DNA from: Aphrophora alni
Taxonomy: Eukaryota > Arthropoda > Insecta > Hemiptera > Aphrophoridae
Direction: 5' to 3'
DNA length: 64,000 nucleotides
Assembly: GCA_963513935.1 (NCBI GenBank)
Contig: OY740768.1
Span: 49,188,089-49,252,088, forward strand
The position numbers were made by a program, and so were the translations under genes. This document shows, piece after piece, positions 23,208 to 34,797 of the stretch. How positions within the stretch are numbered: position 1 is the stretch's first letter; every line of letters starts with the position of its first letter. The notes under the pieces are model-generated. The model saw only the letters and a program-made list of their open reading frames with translations. It ran no database searches and had not been told where the DNA came from.

Positions 23208-23345
23208 CTTGAATCATACACAAATAAATAAAAATGACAAACACAATGCAGTCTCGCATCACAAAGAAATCATTTCATTAACAACCGATGGACATACAAC
23301 CAATGAGCACAAATATATTATCATAAATAAAATGACAAACACAAT
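23207..23345. repeat. two-copy short direct repeat
   Basis: 'aataaa..aatgacaaacacaatgca.tctc' occurs at about 23222 and 23328, a local duplication next to the Tigger fragment. Confidence 0.7.
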
Positions 23346-23670
23346 GCAATCTCTTGTCGCAGAGGTGTCTACCAACCAGGAAAATCTGGGATATCGGGAA
23401 AAAGTGAGGAATGTTAAGTAATCAGGAAAACTCAAGAAAAAGGAGGAATTACATTTTCTGAGAAATCTGGAACAATCTTCTCTTTTTTAGACTATACCAG
23501 TCATAACAAAATATACCCAGGGTATTTTTTATTGAAACAACTACTTCATCATAATAGAACAAAAGAATATTTGCAAACTTACGGTTATTATAAAATTAAA
23601 CTGTTCATGTTATGCCATTTTATCCCATATGGTTGCAATTCAGATCTGGTGTGTTGCAAAGATATATTGA

Positions 23671-24088
23671 TGCACACTTGTTTTATCACACGCTGTAGCC
23701 TATGTTCATAATATTTATGCATAAATAATTAAATTTATATTATCAGGAATGATCAGTGTTTTATCACATGTTTTATGCACACTTGTTTATGCACACATAT
23801 GTTTATGCACACTTGTTTTATCACATGCTGTACCCTTTGTTCATAATATTTATGCATAAATAATTAAATTTATATTATCAGGAATGATCAGTGTTTTATC
23901 ACATGTTTTATGCACACTTGTTTATGTACACATATGTTTATGCACACATGTTTTATCACATGTTTTATGCACACTTGTTTATGCACACATATGTTTAAGC
24001 ACACTTGTTTTATCACATGCTGTAGCCTTTGTTCATAATATTTATGCATAAATAATTAAATTTATATTATCAGGAATGATCAGTGTTA
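23671..24088. repeat. minisatellite, three copies of a 135-bp unit
   Basis: The unit starts TGCACACTTGTTTTATCACA and includes 'ttcataatatttatgcataa' and 'atcaggaatgatcagtg'. Copies begin at 23671, 23806 and about 23998. The second interval is longer by a 57-bp sub-repeat of the TGCACACATATGTTTATG block. Units are nearly identical over their cores. Not a CRISPR: units are contiguous and there are no unique spacers. Confidence 0.9.
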
Positions 24089-25049
24089 TATGTTCCTTTA
24101 TAAAACAGATAATATTAAAAGAGAAAGTGCAAAGTATTTAATTAAATTCTTAGAAAATTCTGCTAAATAATTTTCATCAAGAGAAGATTTATTTTAATCG
24201 TTCGTTGCACTATATACCGATATAGTGCAATCACCTCAATAAGAAATAATGCTACAAAAACCTTTACGCTATACAGTAAAATAAAAAAAAATATATTAAA
24301 ATTCAATATAAATTATAAAAAATACTTTGAGTTATGACTATTTTAACTTGATTTATTTTTATTATCACACCTAAACTTTTTGTAAACAGCGGAACAGTGG
24401 AGTCTCTGTTGTCAGCGATACTAATGTAGTGCTATCACCTTGATAACAAATAACGCTGTGAATCGTGACTTCCTTGATGTCCATATGGTATCGCCTTTGT
24501 GCGTACTTATCCTTATAGATTCACTATTCATATTAATGCCAAACACTAGAAATTATAAATTTTGGTAGACATTTTTTAAAAAAGACCAGGAATTTTAGGT
24601 GAAACAGACAGGGAAAACTGGAAAAAGTCGGGAATTTCAATAGTAAGTGTTAGTAGACACCCAGTGAAATATCTTAGATAACAACACACTTGACTTTGAC
24701 ATTTACTAATATGCTGTGAGCGCAAATAAACTAAGTGGAAACAGAGAAGGAGGAATAAGATGTAGGATAGAAGGTGTAGTGAAGGACACTGTCTGCATTC
24801 CAATGTTGCCTCTCCTGTTCCCCTCTACAATAATAATGCGGCGTAGTTTTGTAGACAATCAACTGCTACAGTATAGTTTTTGCATCTTAGTTCGAATTAT
24901 AAAAAATGAAATATTAATTACCCATGATTTTTAAAAATTGTTTTATACCAAGTGAAGTAGATAAAGCGTTATGAGATGATATCTTGAAAGGAATGCAATT
25001 TTGTAAAAAAATATTTAGTTGTTGTTTCCAATGGCAGACTATGTGAGAA

Positions 25050-25469
25050 TCAACCCATGAGTCTCCTGGCATCCCAGTACAATTTAGGAAAATTCTTCGA
25101 AATTTGGTGCTCAGAACCAAGCCTGGGGCACCTCAAAAGATGTTCCCTATTCATTGGATCCCCCGTTTGTCGGCACAACACACAAAGATCGGAATCCAGG
25201 ACATGAATCCTCTTCAAGTGGGCCGCCAAACAATCATGTCCTGTGCCAAGGCGTAGATATGCAACAGCCTCTTTCCTAGGCTTGTTCTTGTGTTGCCATT
25301 TGTTCTCTATGCACTTCCACCTCCTCTCACTTCCCAAGGCTCGTGCTTCCTTCAGAAATTCCTCTTTTGCTCCATTGCTGATTAGTCTTCTAGCTGAATC
25401 CAAGTTCAAGGATTTGTTCCAATGAAGCAGATTGGATCCCTTCTTAGCAAGGACATCCGCTATTCTCAT
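25050..25469 (-). pseudogene. LINE RNase H C-terminus and Cys-His end, downstream duplicate
   Basis: Begins in the duplicated block (ADVLAKKGSNLLHWNKSLNL) and runs on into the unique 3' end: AYLRLGTGHDCLAAHLKRIH, DSDLCVLCRQTGDPMNREHL, LRCPRL. This is the C-x2-C...H...C end typical of RNase H-bearing LINEs. It stops near 25050, followed by the LINE 3' untranslated end at about 25020. There is no poly-A or clear microsatellite tail. Confidence 0.85.
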
Positions 25470-26283
25470 TCCCCATTACTCCCACGTGAGAAGGCACCCA
25501 CTGGAAATGGATCATCTTTCCCAGTCTTTCCATCTGTCTGATAGCAACTCTTGCTTCCCTGACAGTTCGAAGAAAAGATAACTTGTTTGAGGCTACAGCC
25601 CGGATGGCTGCCTTTGAGTCTACCAGGAAGACTATCTTACATAGTTTGGTGTGTCTACATAGTAATAGTTTCAGGGCTGTTGATATTGCCTCTACTTCAG
25701 CATCAAAGCTTGTTTTATGTTTTCCAACAGACACATAATGTGAAAAGAGTTGCTATTCACTTTAGCAAGAGTTGCATAATGTGAAAAGAGGAAAAGCTCT
25801 TTCCTAGGCTTGTTCTTGTGTTGCCATTCGTTCTCTATGCACTTCCACCTCCTCTCACTTCCCAAGGCTCGTGCTTCCTTCATAAATTCCTCTTTTGCTC
25901 CATTGCTGATTAGTCTTCTAGCTGAATCCAAGTTCAAGGATTTGTTCCAATGAAGCAGATTGGATCCCTTCTTAGCAAGGACATCCGCCATCTCATTCCC
26001 CATTACTCCCACGTGAGAAGGCACCCACTGGAAATGGATCGTCTTTCCCAGTCTTTCCATCTGTCTGATAGAACTCTTGCTTCCCTGACAATTCGAAGAA
26101 AAGATAACTTGTTTGAGGCTACAGCCTGGATGGCTGCCTTTGAGTCTACCAGGAAGACTATCTTACATAGTTTGGTGTGTCTACATAGTAATAGTTTCAG
26201 GGCTGTTGATATTGCCTCTACTTCAGCATCAAAGCTTGTTTTATGTTTTCCAACAGACACATAATGTGAAAAGAGTGTTGAAT
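25269..26283. repeat. tandem duplication of about 0.5 kb within the LINE
   Basis: Copy 1 (25269-25751) and copy 2 (25797-about 26275) are nearly identical with an offset of about 525-528 bp. Both include 'tttcctaggcttgttcttgtg' and 'cagacacataatgtgaaaag'. A third scrap of the junction ('ataatgtgaaaagag') lies at 25775-25789. The difference of a few indels and substitutions suggests a local duplication after insertion. Confidence 0.9.
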
Positions 26284-26593
26284 ATATTCCTGCCCCTGCC
26301 CCATGATTACGGTCTGTCAAGGACCCATCTGTATAAATCCTGAGCCATTCATGTGGTGGAAATCTTTCTTCTACTGTAGATAAGGCTAACTGCTTCAATT
26401 CATTTGGGTTGGTATCCCGTTTATTTGTTGCTGAGAGCAGAGACAAGCTGACATTGTAAGTTTGGTAATCCAATGGGTCTGCAATCCAGCAGGGCTCTTC
26501 TACTTGACTGGGGATTTTAAGGTGCTCCAAGTACTTGAGGCCACATTCCAATGGAAGTTTGGATGTGTTGATGGTTTTTTGTCCATACTGCAT
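26003..26593 (-). pseudogene. LINE RNase H domain, main copy
   Basis: Reads WLRIYTDGSLTDRNHGAGAG (RNase H motif with first catalytic Asp), TSFDAEVEAISTAL (second, Glu), VFLVDSKAAIQAV (third, Asp), and in the next open segment GNEMADVLAKKGS (fourth, Asp). All four acidic positions are present, although split over two frames by a small deletion near 26060. Its 3' part is duplicated downstream (25269-25751). Confidence 0.9.
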
Positions 26594-27398
26594 GCGGCAA
26601 GGCCTTCAGTTTAAGCACTGCGATTGCTCCCTGTTTCTTAATCTCTCTAGATATTGGAAGGTTCCTAGTGTATAGCTGCAGAGCTGCAGTTGGTGTAGTT
26701 TTTACTGCCCCGGTTATTAACCTTAGTGTGTTGTTTTGTGCCTGTTCCATTTTTTCCATGTTTGTCCTGTCAGCAGTGATCAGAACTTCACTTCCATAAG
26801 TCAAGATAGGCTTCACATAGGTTTTGTATGTGGTATTCAGAGTATCATGAGAGCTTCCCCATGTTGCTCCTGCCAATCGCTTTAGAATTCGTAGTCTTTT
26901 GTTAACTTTGGTTATTGTATTGGAAATATTGTCCTTCCAGCTTAGTTTATTGTCCATATATATTCCCAAGTATCTAGTACATTCACTCTTTGGTAAAAGT
27001 TCGTCTCCGATTCTCAGGGAGAAGTCACTATTATTATGTCTTAAGGAGAAAAACTGGTATTGTGGTTTATTCTCATTGATCTTTATGTTGTTTTCTGATG
27101 CCCACTCACAAAGCATTGCCAATGCACCGTTCATCCTCTCCTCCAAGAGCTTCTGTTGCCTTGAGTTGTTTGGTTCAGAGACTCATAAGACTACATCATC
27201 TGTGAACATTCCGGTCCTGACACCACTAACAGTTTTAATCTTGTTTGGTAGGTCGTTTATATATATGTTAAATAAAGTGGTACTTGAAACTGCGCCTTGT
27301 GGTAGTCCCACTTTTGATTGTTGAAAAGCAGAATCAATGTCAGCATAACTCACCTTTGTCCATCTTTGTCTGAGAAATCTTGAAATCCAACTGCTCAT
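26517..27398 (-). pseudogene. LINE reverse transcriptase, palm C-half and thumb
   Basis: Contains GLPQGAVSSTTLFNIYINDL (motif B, with the usual 'vLSPLLF' reading 'VSSTTLF'), then GMFTDDVVL: motif C, normally [YF]ADD, here FTDD, retaining both Asp residues. A stop near 27180 follows. The next open segment from 27146 reads NENKPQYQFFSL, LPKSECTRYLGIYMDNKLSW and KRLAGATWGSSHDTL, the conserved thumb blocks. It overlaps the RNase H frame at 26593 because of a frameshift. Confidence 0.9.
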
Positions 27399-28246
27399 GT
27401 TGCCTTTATGTTCAGGATATTCATCTTATTTAAGAGTTTAGCTCTCCATACAGTGTCGTAAGTCCCCTTGAAGTCTATAAATACTGCCAATACACTTTCT
27501 TTCTTATTAAAGGCTGTCTTGATTTCTTCGGTTAGCTTAGTTATTTGGTATGATGTAAATATTCCCTGTCTAAACCCTGACTGTTCTTCCACAAGCAAGT
27601 TTCTCTTCTCAAGATACCAGTTCAAGCGTGCAGAGATCATTCTTTCTTGAATCTTCACCAGTACAGATGTAAGATCAATAGGTCTATAAGAGTTTATAAG
27701 ATTAGGAGGTTTACCTGGTTTTAAGATAGGTACTATGATTGCTTTAGTCCATTCAGCTGGAAGATTAGTTCTAGATTTCCAGAATATATTATATATCAAA
27801 AGAAGCCATTGAAGAACTCTGGGTCCCAAATTATGCACAAACTCGGCGAAGATAAAGTCTAGTCAAGGTTGTCTTTTAAGTGGGGTTTTTCTTATTGCTT
27901 CCTTAAGTTCCTCCATGGTGAATTCTATTGAGAATTCCGCCCCTAAGTTGTCGTCTATGTTAACTGCCGACAGTCCCCTTTGAGTTAGTAGGGATTTCTC
28001 TCTCTTTTTATACTCCTTAGGCAGCTCATGAGAGGTGGAGAAGTGTTGGCTGAACAGCTTTGCAATCCGTGCATTATCAGTAATCTCTCGGTTATTTATT
28101 ATGAAAGGCTGAAGAGTTTTAGCTGGGTATTTATTATTCAGTACTTTCAGCAACCTGTATGCCTTGTGGCCGTCAGTCTTATAGTTTAGACCTTGTAAGA
28201 ATCTATTCCAAGATTCCCTCTTGGATGTTATTATAAGTTTCTTCAA
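27395..28246 (-). pseudogene. LINE reverse transcriptase, N-terminal half
   Basis: The frame 28246-27863 includes SIEFTMEELKEAIRKTPLKR (family 'f....i..ai......k.pG.D'). A TGA then falls where the conserved Gly of 'pG.D.i' is expected. The same frame continues 27838-27395 with LPAEWTKAIIVPILKPGKP, NSYRPIDLTSVLVKIQERMI, EEQSGFRQGIFT (family 'QsGFR.grst') and AVFIDFKGTYDTVWRAKL (first catalytic Asp of RT motif A). It ends at a frameshift near 27395. Confidence 0.9.
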
Positions 28247-28730
28247 AAAATATTACAAACAAAATATTTCTGACAAAAGTTACTTTGTTTTAATAGGTGC
28301 AATATTATTGTATACTTTTTTTTTGTAAGTGGAGGTTTTGTAGGTTAAATTGAGATCACTTTAAATTTTAATATCTGAACCAGTATTTGTTTTAATGCAT
28401 TCTGATTCTATTAAACACAATACAAAATTTTTGTAGGAAAAATTTAATTATTTCCAGGTGAAATTTAAATGCCTTTACATTTTCTTAAACAAAGTTTTCT
28501 TCCATTAAACACATAAAAAATTTAAAACTTTATTATTTGAACATACTTGCACTTGCCCACAGTTCTACAATCTATGAGTTCATACTTACAATATTAAACT
28601 TTAAATTTAGGCAGATTAGGAGTAAGAAAGAGCCTAATAATGAAACGTAACTGGTATACACGTTAAGACTATTTTTATAAAAAACTTATTTTTAGATAAT
28701 GAAATAACATGTGAATTTATAATTATACGG

Positions 28731-29005
28731 GGTGAGTCAGACCACCCGTGCAGTACTTATAGCTGTCTTACAAACTTACTTTAATACTTTTTCATTCTCA
28801 TTTCCCCCTAATTTGGCTCCACTGAATCCAATGAAATTAATTTCAATTTTGAAAAATGCCCCAAAAGGGCCCTTTTTGGGGGGTAGGGGTGCTTTTTGAG
28901 GAATTTTCAAATGTAAACATGGGTTGTGTGATACATCATTTTAAAGGTCTAATTACCTTGAACATTTTGGCGCAATCAAAAGTTAATTATCTTTAACCGT
29001 ATGTA
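28731..29005. mobile_element. orphan transposon end
   Basis: TATACGGGGTGAGTCAGACC at about 28727 resembles the CGGGGTG/CAGGGTG termini of the mariner-like elements in this window, and its interior ('ccccaaaagggccctttttgggggg') is unlike neighbouring DNA. No matching right end was found. Confidence 0.4.
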
Positions 29006-29866
29006 CAGGGTGTACCAAAACGTATTGAATTTGGACTTTAAAATAAAATACCGTGTTATCCTAACTACAATACGGAACAGCACCAGATTTTTGTCCAAGC
29101 TTATTATTGAGCTATTCTTTAAGAAAACGTGTGGTACGGGCATTTTTCACTGGATTTTGAATATTTTAAAAATGCTCAAAATTGAAGAATTTAAAAAAGC
29201 CTAAAACTCAAAATTCTTAAATAGCAACTTATAGCAAATGTTATATCAAGTAAAAGGTCTTTTAAAAACAAACATTTTTTGTATTTAATTTTTTTATCTA
29301 TCTCTTACTGTTAAAAAATGGCAGCCAAAAAACTTAATTATGCCAGTTTACAAAATTTAACAAATTACTTTTATTTGAACAAAAAGGTGTTTATGATTAA
29401 ATAAACAGTCTCTGTTATGTAATAAGAACAAAATTCAACTTGTTTTTATTTTTCAATGTGGCTCAATACTTTAGTAGTAGTTGTCCATGTTTATCTTTAA
29501 AAGATAACAATGATTCATGCACATGCACAATCTCAATGCAGGCTTGGACTAGAAAGGTACTTTGAACCACCCTCAACAGGCTTATCACTTGCGATATGCT
29601 GACTATTTATCTGACAAATATGATTTGGCTACCCTTAGTTAGTTCATTGGTGTCTGCTGTGAAGGACGTACTGCTTGTGCTTTTTCGACATGCCGTACAC
29701 AAATGCGGAGGCATTCGATATGCTAATGGTGTTAGGCGAATGTTTCCAAAACTATGCGGCTTCTGCAAGAGTGTATGCCGAGCGGTATCCAGGTAGAGAA
29801 CCTATTATTAATAAACCACCCATATTCATTCAATTGCAAAACAAATCATTCCTAAAGCAGACGTAA
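29006..29866 (+). mobile_element. 5' part of a mariner-like transposon
   Basis: The end CAGGGTGTACCAAAACGTAT starts at 29006 after TA. About 680 bp later the frame from 29691 reads MPYTNAEAFDMLMVLGECFQ, then NYAASARVYAERYPGREPI, the helix-turn-helix start (DUF4817-type) of the same transposase class as 52450-51358. The frame then degrades and no catalytic part follows, so the element is truncated on the right at about 29870. Confidence 0.75.
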
Positions 29867-31500
29867 GATAGGCTTATCTCTAAATTGTAAACATTAGAAA
29901 TTTAGACGCCGACACACAAATTAACCACACCACTACACAACCATAACATCACATATCTTTATTTAAAATCATTTCATAAGATCCCAAACTTTATTTAAAA
30001 GCAAATCACTACTTATAAGGAACAGTGAACTTGCAATGTTAAACACGAAAACGGCCTACGGCCATTCTCCAAAATATATGTAACCATATTTCGAAGTACT
30101 AAATAGAACGATCAGATTGTAAATTACTTTAAGATACCACTATTTATAAATTATTTGTATGCAAAAACATTTGTTAGTTTTAATTGCAAACATTGTAAAA
30201 TATTGAGGAGGAAGAGATGAGTTAAAGTGTAAACACCGGCATTATGCCGGCTGATGTAGTCAACCTTGTACTAAGATAGATCAGCTGATATGTATGTACG
30301 CAGTCTAAATCACCCTTAAATTAGTTAAATAATGTGTAATTAATAAACAAATTGATACAAAACAACAAATACGAATGCAAGAAATGATTATTACAACCCC
30401 AAATTGCCAACGGTCAGAAAAGAAGAAAAAAAAAAAAGGTACTATAATGGTGCCGCGGAAGAACTCCAACCATTTCAACAAACGATCTAACTGAAAATAG
30501 AAAAATACCGCTCCGCAACAAAACGAGGCGCCATGGTTTGAAGAAATCTTACAGTAGCATTGTATAGATTAGACAGTACACAAGACAAATTAAACATCCA
30601 AAGTTTTCTTTTATAATATGTATCTAAATGAGTGATTAGAATCAGTGTGAACTGTACAGAGCATGTTATACTCTGTTAATTAACTTTTCTAAACATTTGC
30701 CAAATTCAAAGGCCTGTATTTACTTCAAAACTATCAATTCAACATTTCTTGTATACTGATGAACTTTAATTAATTTTTTTTTTTTTAGAATTTTAATCAT
30801 TCCAATTTTCAATTTATTTATGCGTTATACTTGTAAAACACAACCATGCCAGCCGAGTGCCTACCCCGAGATCTAGCCTAATTAATATTGTATTATTTGA
30901 GTCCAAGTGTTCTGCTAAATTGAGCTAAGCCTAGAGGCCTATACTACAAACTTTATTGCAAATTTCATGAACTCTAAGAGAGAGTTAAATCTCAACAAAT
31001 TGTTATCCAATATTGTATGTTAAGTTCTAATAAAATTAATGTTATTATGTTAATATAACATCATATCTTATTATTTATTAATGTCTGAACCTAGAAAATA
31101 AGAAACTGAATTTAGCCTTTTTTTTTTAATAACCATCCATATTCCAAATTAACCAATTAGCTTGAATTGAGTAGAGCCAAGAGGTAATTCTGTTTCATTT
31201 AGAAAGTTAATCAAAATTTAAGAAGTTTTTCAGAAAATAACTTGAAAAAATATATTATTTTATAATATATTATATTACATTATAGTAAAAAAATATTATT
31301 TATTATTATAGTTGGATGTGTTAATATTCCTACCAAATTTGATGATTCTAGATATTCTATAAGTGTGTCAAAAAATTGAATAACGTGTGGTATTATTAAG
31401 TTTTGGTCTACAACTTTGATCCGATGACCCAGTTTGTCAAAACCCATTGGGGGTTTAAGCCCCCAACAAACAAAGTGAATCATACACTATTTTTGTAAGA
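29867..31500. other. non-coding intron sequence
   Basis: AT-rich, with an unidentified less AT-rich patch near 30030-30290 and 30400-30560 (GTGCCGCGGAAG). No exon or element recognised. Confidence 0.4.
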
Positions 31501-31744
31501 CTTAACTCAAAAAATATGTTAAAATCTCTGACTTTTTAAAGAAATTGTAAATACAGTAATTAGTATATTACTTATTTATTTGTATGAATAATGTTATTCA
31601 AATAAAGTTTCTATTTTTGATTTTCAAGTTTATGTGTTATTTTTTTCAAGTCTAAAAAAAAAAAAAAAAATCTAATTTAATATTTGGATAATTCAAATTT
31701 TTCCTCTGGTCCTTTCAATTTCGAATTAACCAAGTTCTATTGTA

Positions 31745-32215
31745 GTTTCCATACTTGTTGAAAATAATAAACAAATAAAAACACAACATAAGTGATCAAC
31801 AACTTACATTTTATATTACCAGAATTAGTAAGCGATATAAAACATTGTGTCAATTTTATTTACATTACAATAAAAAATAAAAATACATTCACACCACTTT
31901 TCTTTTCAAAAATCTATGGGTAGTTTTCAAAATTCAGGACAAAGTTCTTGGTCCATACAGAGTCTGCACTACAATTTTGTTTTTTTAAATTTTTAACTCT
32001 ATATTTTATTGTATATATCTCATAAGTTTACCATTTGTAGTTATAATTGTTGGTATATGTATTGGTCTCATGTGTTACATATTTTGATATGTTCTTAAAG
32101 GACCAACTGAAAAGTTGACTATAATCTTTAAGCAGGAGAGTTTTCCATTTAAAAATTCTATAAAAAATTTGTATTGTAAACCTGACTAATTTATTACTTT
32201 TTGTTTTTTCTTCAG
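31745..32215. other. intron sequence before APMAP exon 5
   Basis: AT-rich, ending in the pyrimidine tract and AG of the next exon. No repeat recognised. Confidence 0.6.
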
Positions 32216-32350
32216 ATTAATGAAATATGATCCTGTTTCTAAATCTAACGAACTTTTACTAGACAATTTACATTTTGCCAATGGCATTGTGATTTCTGAT
32301 GACGAATCTTTTCTATTGATTGCAGAAACAATGATGTCTCGTTTGATAAG
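32216..32350 (+). CDS. APMAP-like exon 5
   Basis: Acceptor TTTTTTCTTCAG ends at 32215 and donor GTTAGA (weaker than the others) starts at 32351. It encodes LMKYDPVSKSNELLLDNLHF, ANGIVISDDESFLLIAET and MMSRLIR, matching family blocks 'Gr...yd...k...vLl.gL.FaNGvalS.de.FvLvaET...Ri.rY'. The preceding intron is about 16.5 kb. The antisense ORF over this exon is a shadow. Confidence 0.92.
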
Positions 32351-33439
32351 GTTAGATTTATTATTTATATTTCCTATCATTTTATAAATATAATCTTTTA
32401 ACATCACATACTGTAAATATTAGGTTTTAATGATTTGTACATGATTTCATAATTGTTTATATATATGTTTAGATTTTGTATGGATGAATAGAAAAACACT
32501 TTATTGTTTTATTCTGTTTTTATATTTGTGTACTACTAGGTAATATCAAGGAACACTTTTCGAGATAAGTCTCTGTATCTTATACAAAATCTAAACCATA
32601 ATAGGCTATATGCCCTGTTAAACTCTAAACTATTTATACATACACACTGGAGAATTTATTAACAGTTTAGACATCCAAGTAAATCAAATAAATATATTTA
32701 TCAAAACTCTGCATGTAGCTGATAACACTCACATGAATTTCTTTTGATGTTTTTTGGGTATTTGTATTTTTGCTGATTTCAACATTGGTATTACAATATG
32801 CAAATTGCCAAACTGTACAGAATGATGTATATAATAAAATCATATAAACTCATTTTCAGTCATGTTCAACTAAGTAAAACACCTTTAAATGATAAATTTT
32901 CCATTTGCTAGAGCAGTGATTCCCAAAATGACGATGCAGTGTACCGTTTGGGGGTATGTAAACAAAATATTGTCAGTGGAAAACATAAAAAAAAATAAAG
33001 AGTTAAAATGAAAATACAAAAAACAAACTTATATAGTTTTGTTTTATAAAGAGAGACTTATAAAGTCCAATAGTCTATTCGTAAAATGAGAAAAAAGAAG
33101 GAATAGGCCTAAACTTAGTAACTAATTGATGGTAACCAATTATGTTTGTCACTAGTCCCTGCCCACCACTAATCATAACACATGATTACATGTGTAACCT
33201 CTTGGAAAAAACTGTCAATGTGCATAGTTTATTCTAATTGTAGAAATATATAGAAAAATCTCGAATTGTGTCAGACCTTCTGGATTCGGCATTTTCATTA
33301 AAAATATGATTGAAAGTAGCCCATCATTTTAGTGTTTGATTGGCATCAAGTTAGTAATGTTTATTAATAGGCCTAGATTTGTTCATTATTTTATCAGTAC
33401 CTAGTTTGAAGTGTTTAGGTATTATTTAAATTGTTTTGT

Positions 33440-34477
33440 GTCTCAAAATAGATAAATGGTTGAAAACCTTAACTCTTAAAAGATCTGCAACTAGCATTGA
33501 AATTAAACCTGCCTGATTCAGCAGCCGCAAGTACTTCAAAGTAGTCTGATGATTTACAAATGTATTGGGACAAGGGTACAGCGACTGATAGGCCTGTTCT
33601 ACCGGTAAGAGATAAAGTTAACACTATTTGAAAGCTCAAAACAGTACTCCACCAAAGTAGAGTTAATATTTTTATGAATACCTTGAATATGGATTTTCAT
33701 TCACAGGAGGTGAAGACTGTCCAAAATAACTTTGCATTATTTGTGAGGAGATATTGTCTAACGGTAGCATGAAACCATCTCTATTAATCCATCTAGAGAT
33801 AAAATATCCAATTAACAAAAAGATGTTAGTTTTTTCCAGTGATTATCAAATATGGTCCTAATCTAACTTCTTGTTTGTTATCTACAAACCAATTCAATGA
33901 GAATGTTGAAGGACCATTCATAACAAGTTATTTTATCTCTAAAAGCTGTAAAAATCATAGAAATGCTGAAAATTTGAAAAGATGTTATTCATGTTCAGTG
34001 AAGAATATGTCCGAAGAATTCAAAACATATCTGACGACATTGAATCTACTTGTTGAAAGAATAAAAAAGAGCCTTTTCTTTAGAATATAGGTGGATGTTT
34101 CCAATTTTTCAGTTTTGCTTGTTATTCCAAGATATTTGAATGTTAATATGTGTGAAGAAAATATTTTACTGTGCTATCGTTTCACAGGAAGATGTACAAG
34201 GGAGATCATATTTACTGTCATTCAGGATTATTTCTGTGAAAATAAATTGATTGTGGCAATTACTGTGGTGTTTGTACAGATGATAGAAAAAACTACGTCT
34301 GGTTGTTATACAGGCATACACAGTCATGTAGAAGTTGCTCCCCATGTAGCTTGGAGCCATTCCTGTATACACAGACAAAGCCTAGCGACTAAACCCCTGT
34401 CACATTATTAAGAAAAGTCCTCAATAAATCTGCCAAAATTGTTATTTGTTAAGAACAATTCAACAAACTTCAGACTA
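33440..34477 (+). pseudogene. hAT (ZBED5-like) transposase, N-terminal and catalytic part
   Basis: A start-like MVEN or MDKWL-type segment is seen near 33460. Remnants of a BED finger ('C.iCgeilsn.smKPs.l..H') occur across frames at about 33720-33800. From 34091 an open 106-codon frame reads MDVSNFSVLLVIPRYLN (family 'lDESTDvsn.sqLlv.vRyi', first catalytic Asp expected here), ENILLCYRFTGRCT, VEVAPHVAWSHSCIHRQSLA (family 'hv...HC.iHr.aLa.K.l'). It ends at a TA where the mariner-like element begins. Confidence 0.85.
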
Positions 34478-34797
34478 CCGGATATCCCATGAAGGGGTCA
34501 CATTTTTGAATTATTATCTTGGACATATGGAACATTCTTCAAACTTCACAGTTTTGTTACACATCATATATATAAAAAAATACCCTTGAGTTTAGGTTTT
34601 TAATGGTCAATCAAAACAAAATGGTGGAAAAACAAAAAGAACATTAATCTTCTGGATAGAACCACTTCCTCTCACAATGCAATGCAATTAAAACGCGCCT
34701 TGATATATGTTGAATCTTGATCAGCTGTTGTTTTGTTAATTTCGTTGTTTAGTAATTGTGTTCAATCAGTTTATGTGTGATATTTAACCTCGAAATA

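Larger units (their letters stand above)
25020..28246 (-). mobile_element. 5'-truncated LINE with RT, RNase H and zinc-knuckle-like end
   Basis: The - strand carries, in order, the pre-RT linker (28246-27863), RT (27838-26517), RNase H (26593-26003, with a partial second copy) and a Cys-His C-terminus (25250-25130). It is inserted in the left-end region of a pogo-like element: the target sequence 'aaaaaatatt' sits at both ends (about 25006-25016 and 28240-28250). The endonuclease and ORF1 are absent (5' truncation). At least two frameshifts (about 27395 and about 26570) and two in-frame stops (about 27860 and about 27180) interrupt it, so it is dead. Confidence 0.9.
21311..31742. mobile_element. 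possible pogo/Tigger-type element with ends 10.4 kb apart, filled with insertions
   Basis: The left end CAATAGAACTTGGTTAATTT (preceded by TA) and the right end AATTAACCAAGTTCTATTG (followed by TA) are inverted repeats of each other, with a 'ggataattc' motif just inside. A Tigger-like transposase fragment (23207-22788, -) lies between. The interval also holds a mariner remnant, a minisatellite and a LINE. A second copy of the left-end region appears at about 24870-25010 and 28250-28620, so two related elements may be overlapping here rather than one. Confidence 0.45.

Noticed and set aside
23671..24088. CRISPR-like alternation of repeats
   Set aside because: Units are long and contiguous with no distinct spacers, and the context is eukaryotic; it is a minisatellite.
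25587..26343. Two similar + strand frames starting MRLQPGWLPLSLPG
   Set aside because: Antisense shadows of the duplicated LINE RNase H; the repetition reflects the tandem duplication.
32186..32407. 73-codon - strand frame
   Set aside because: Antisense of APMAP exon 5, which has family matches and splice sites.
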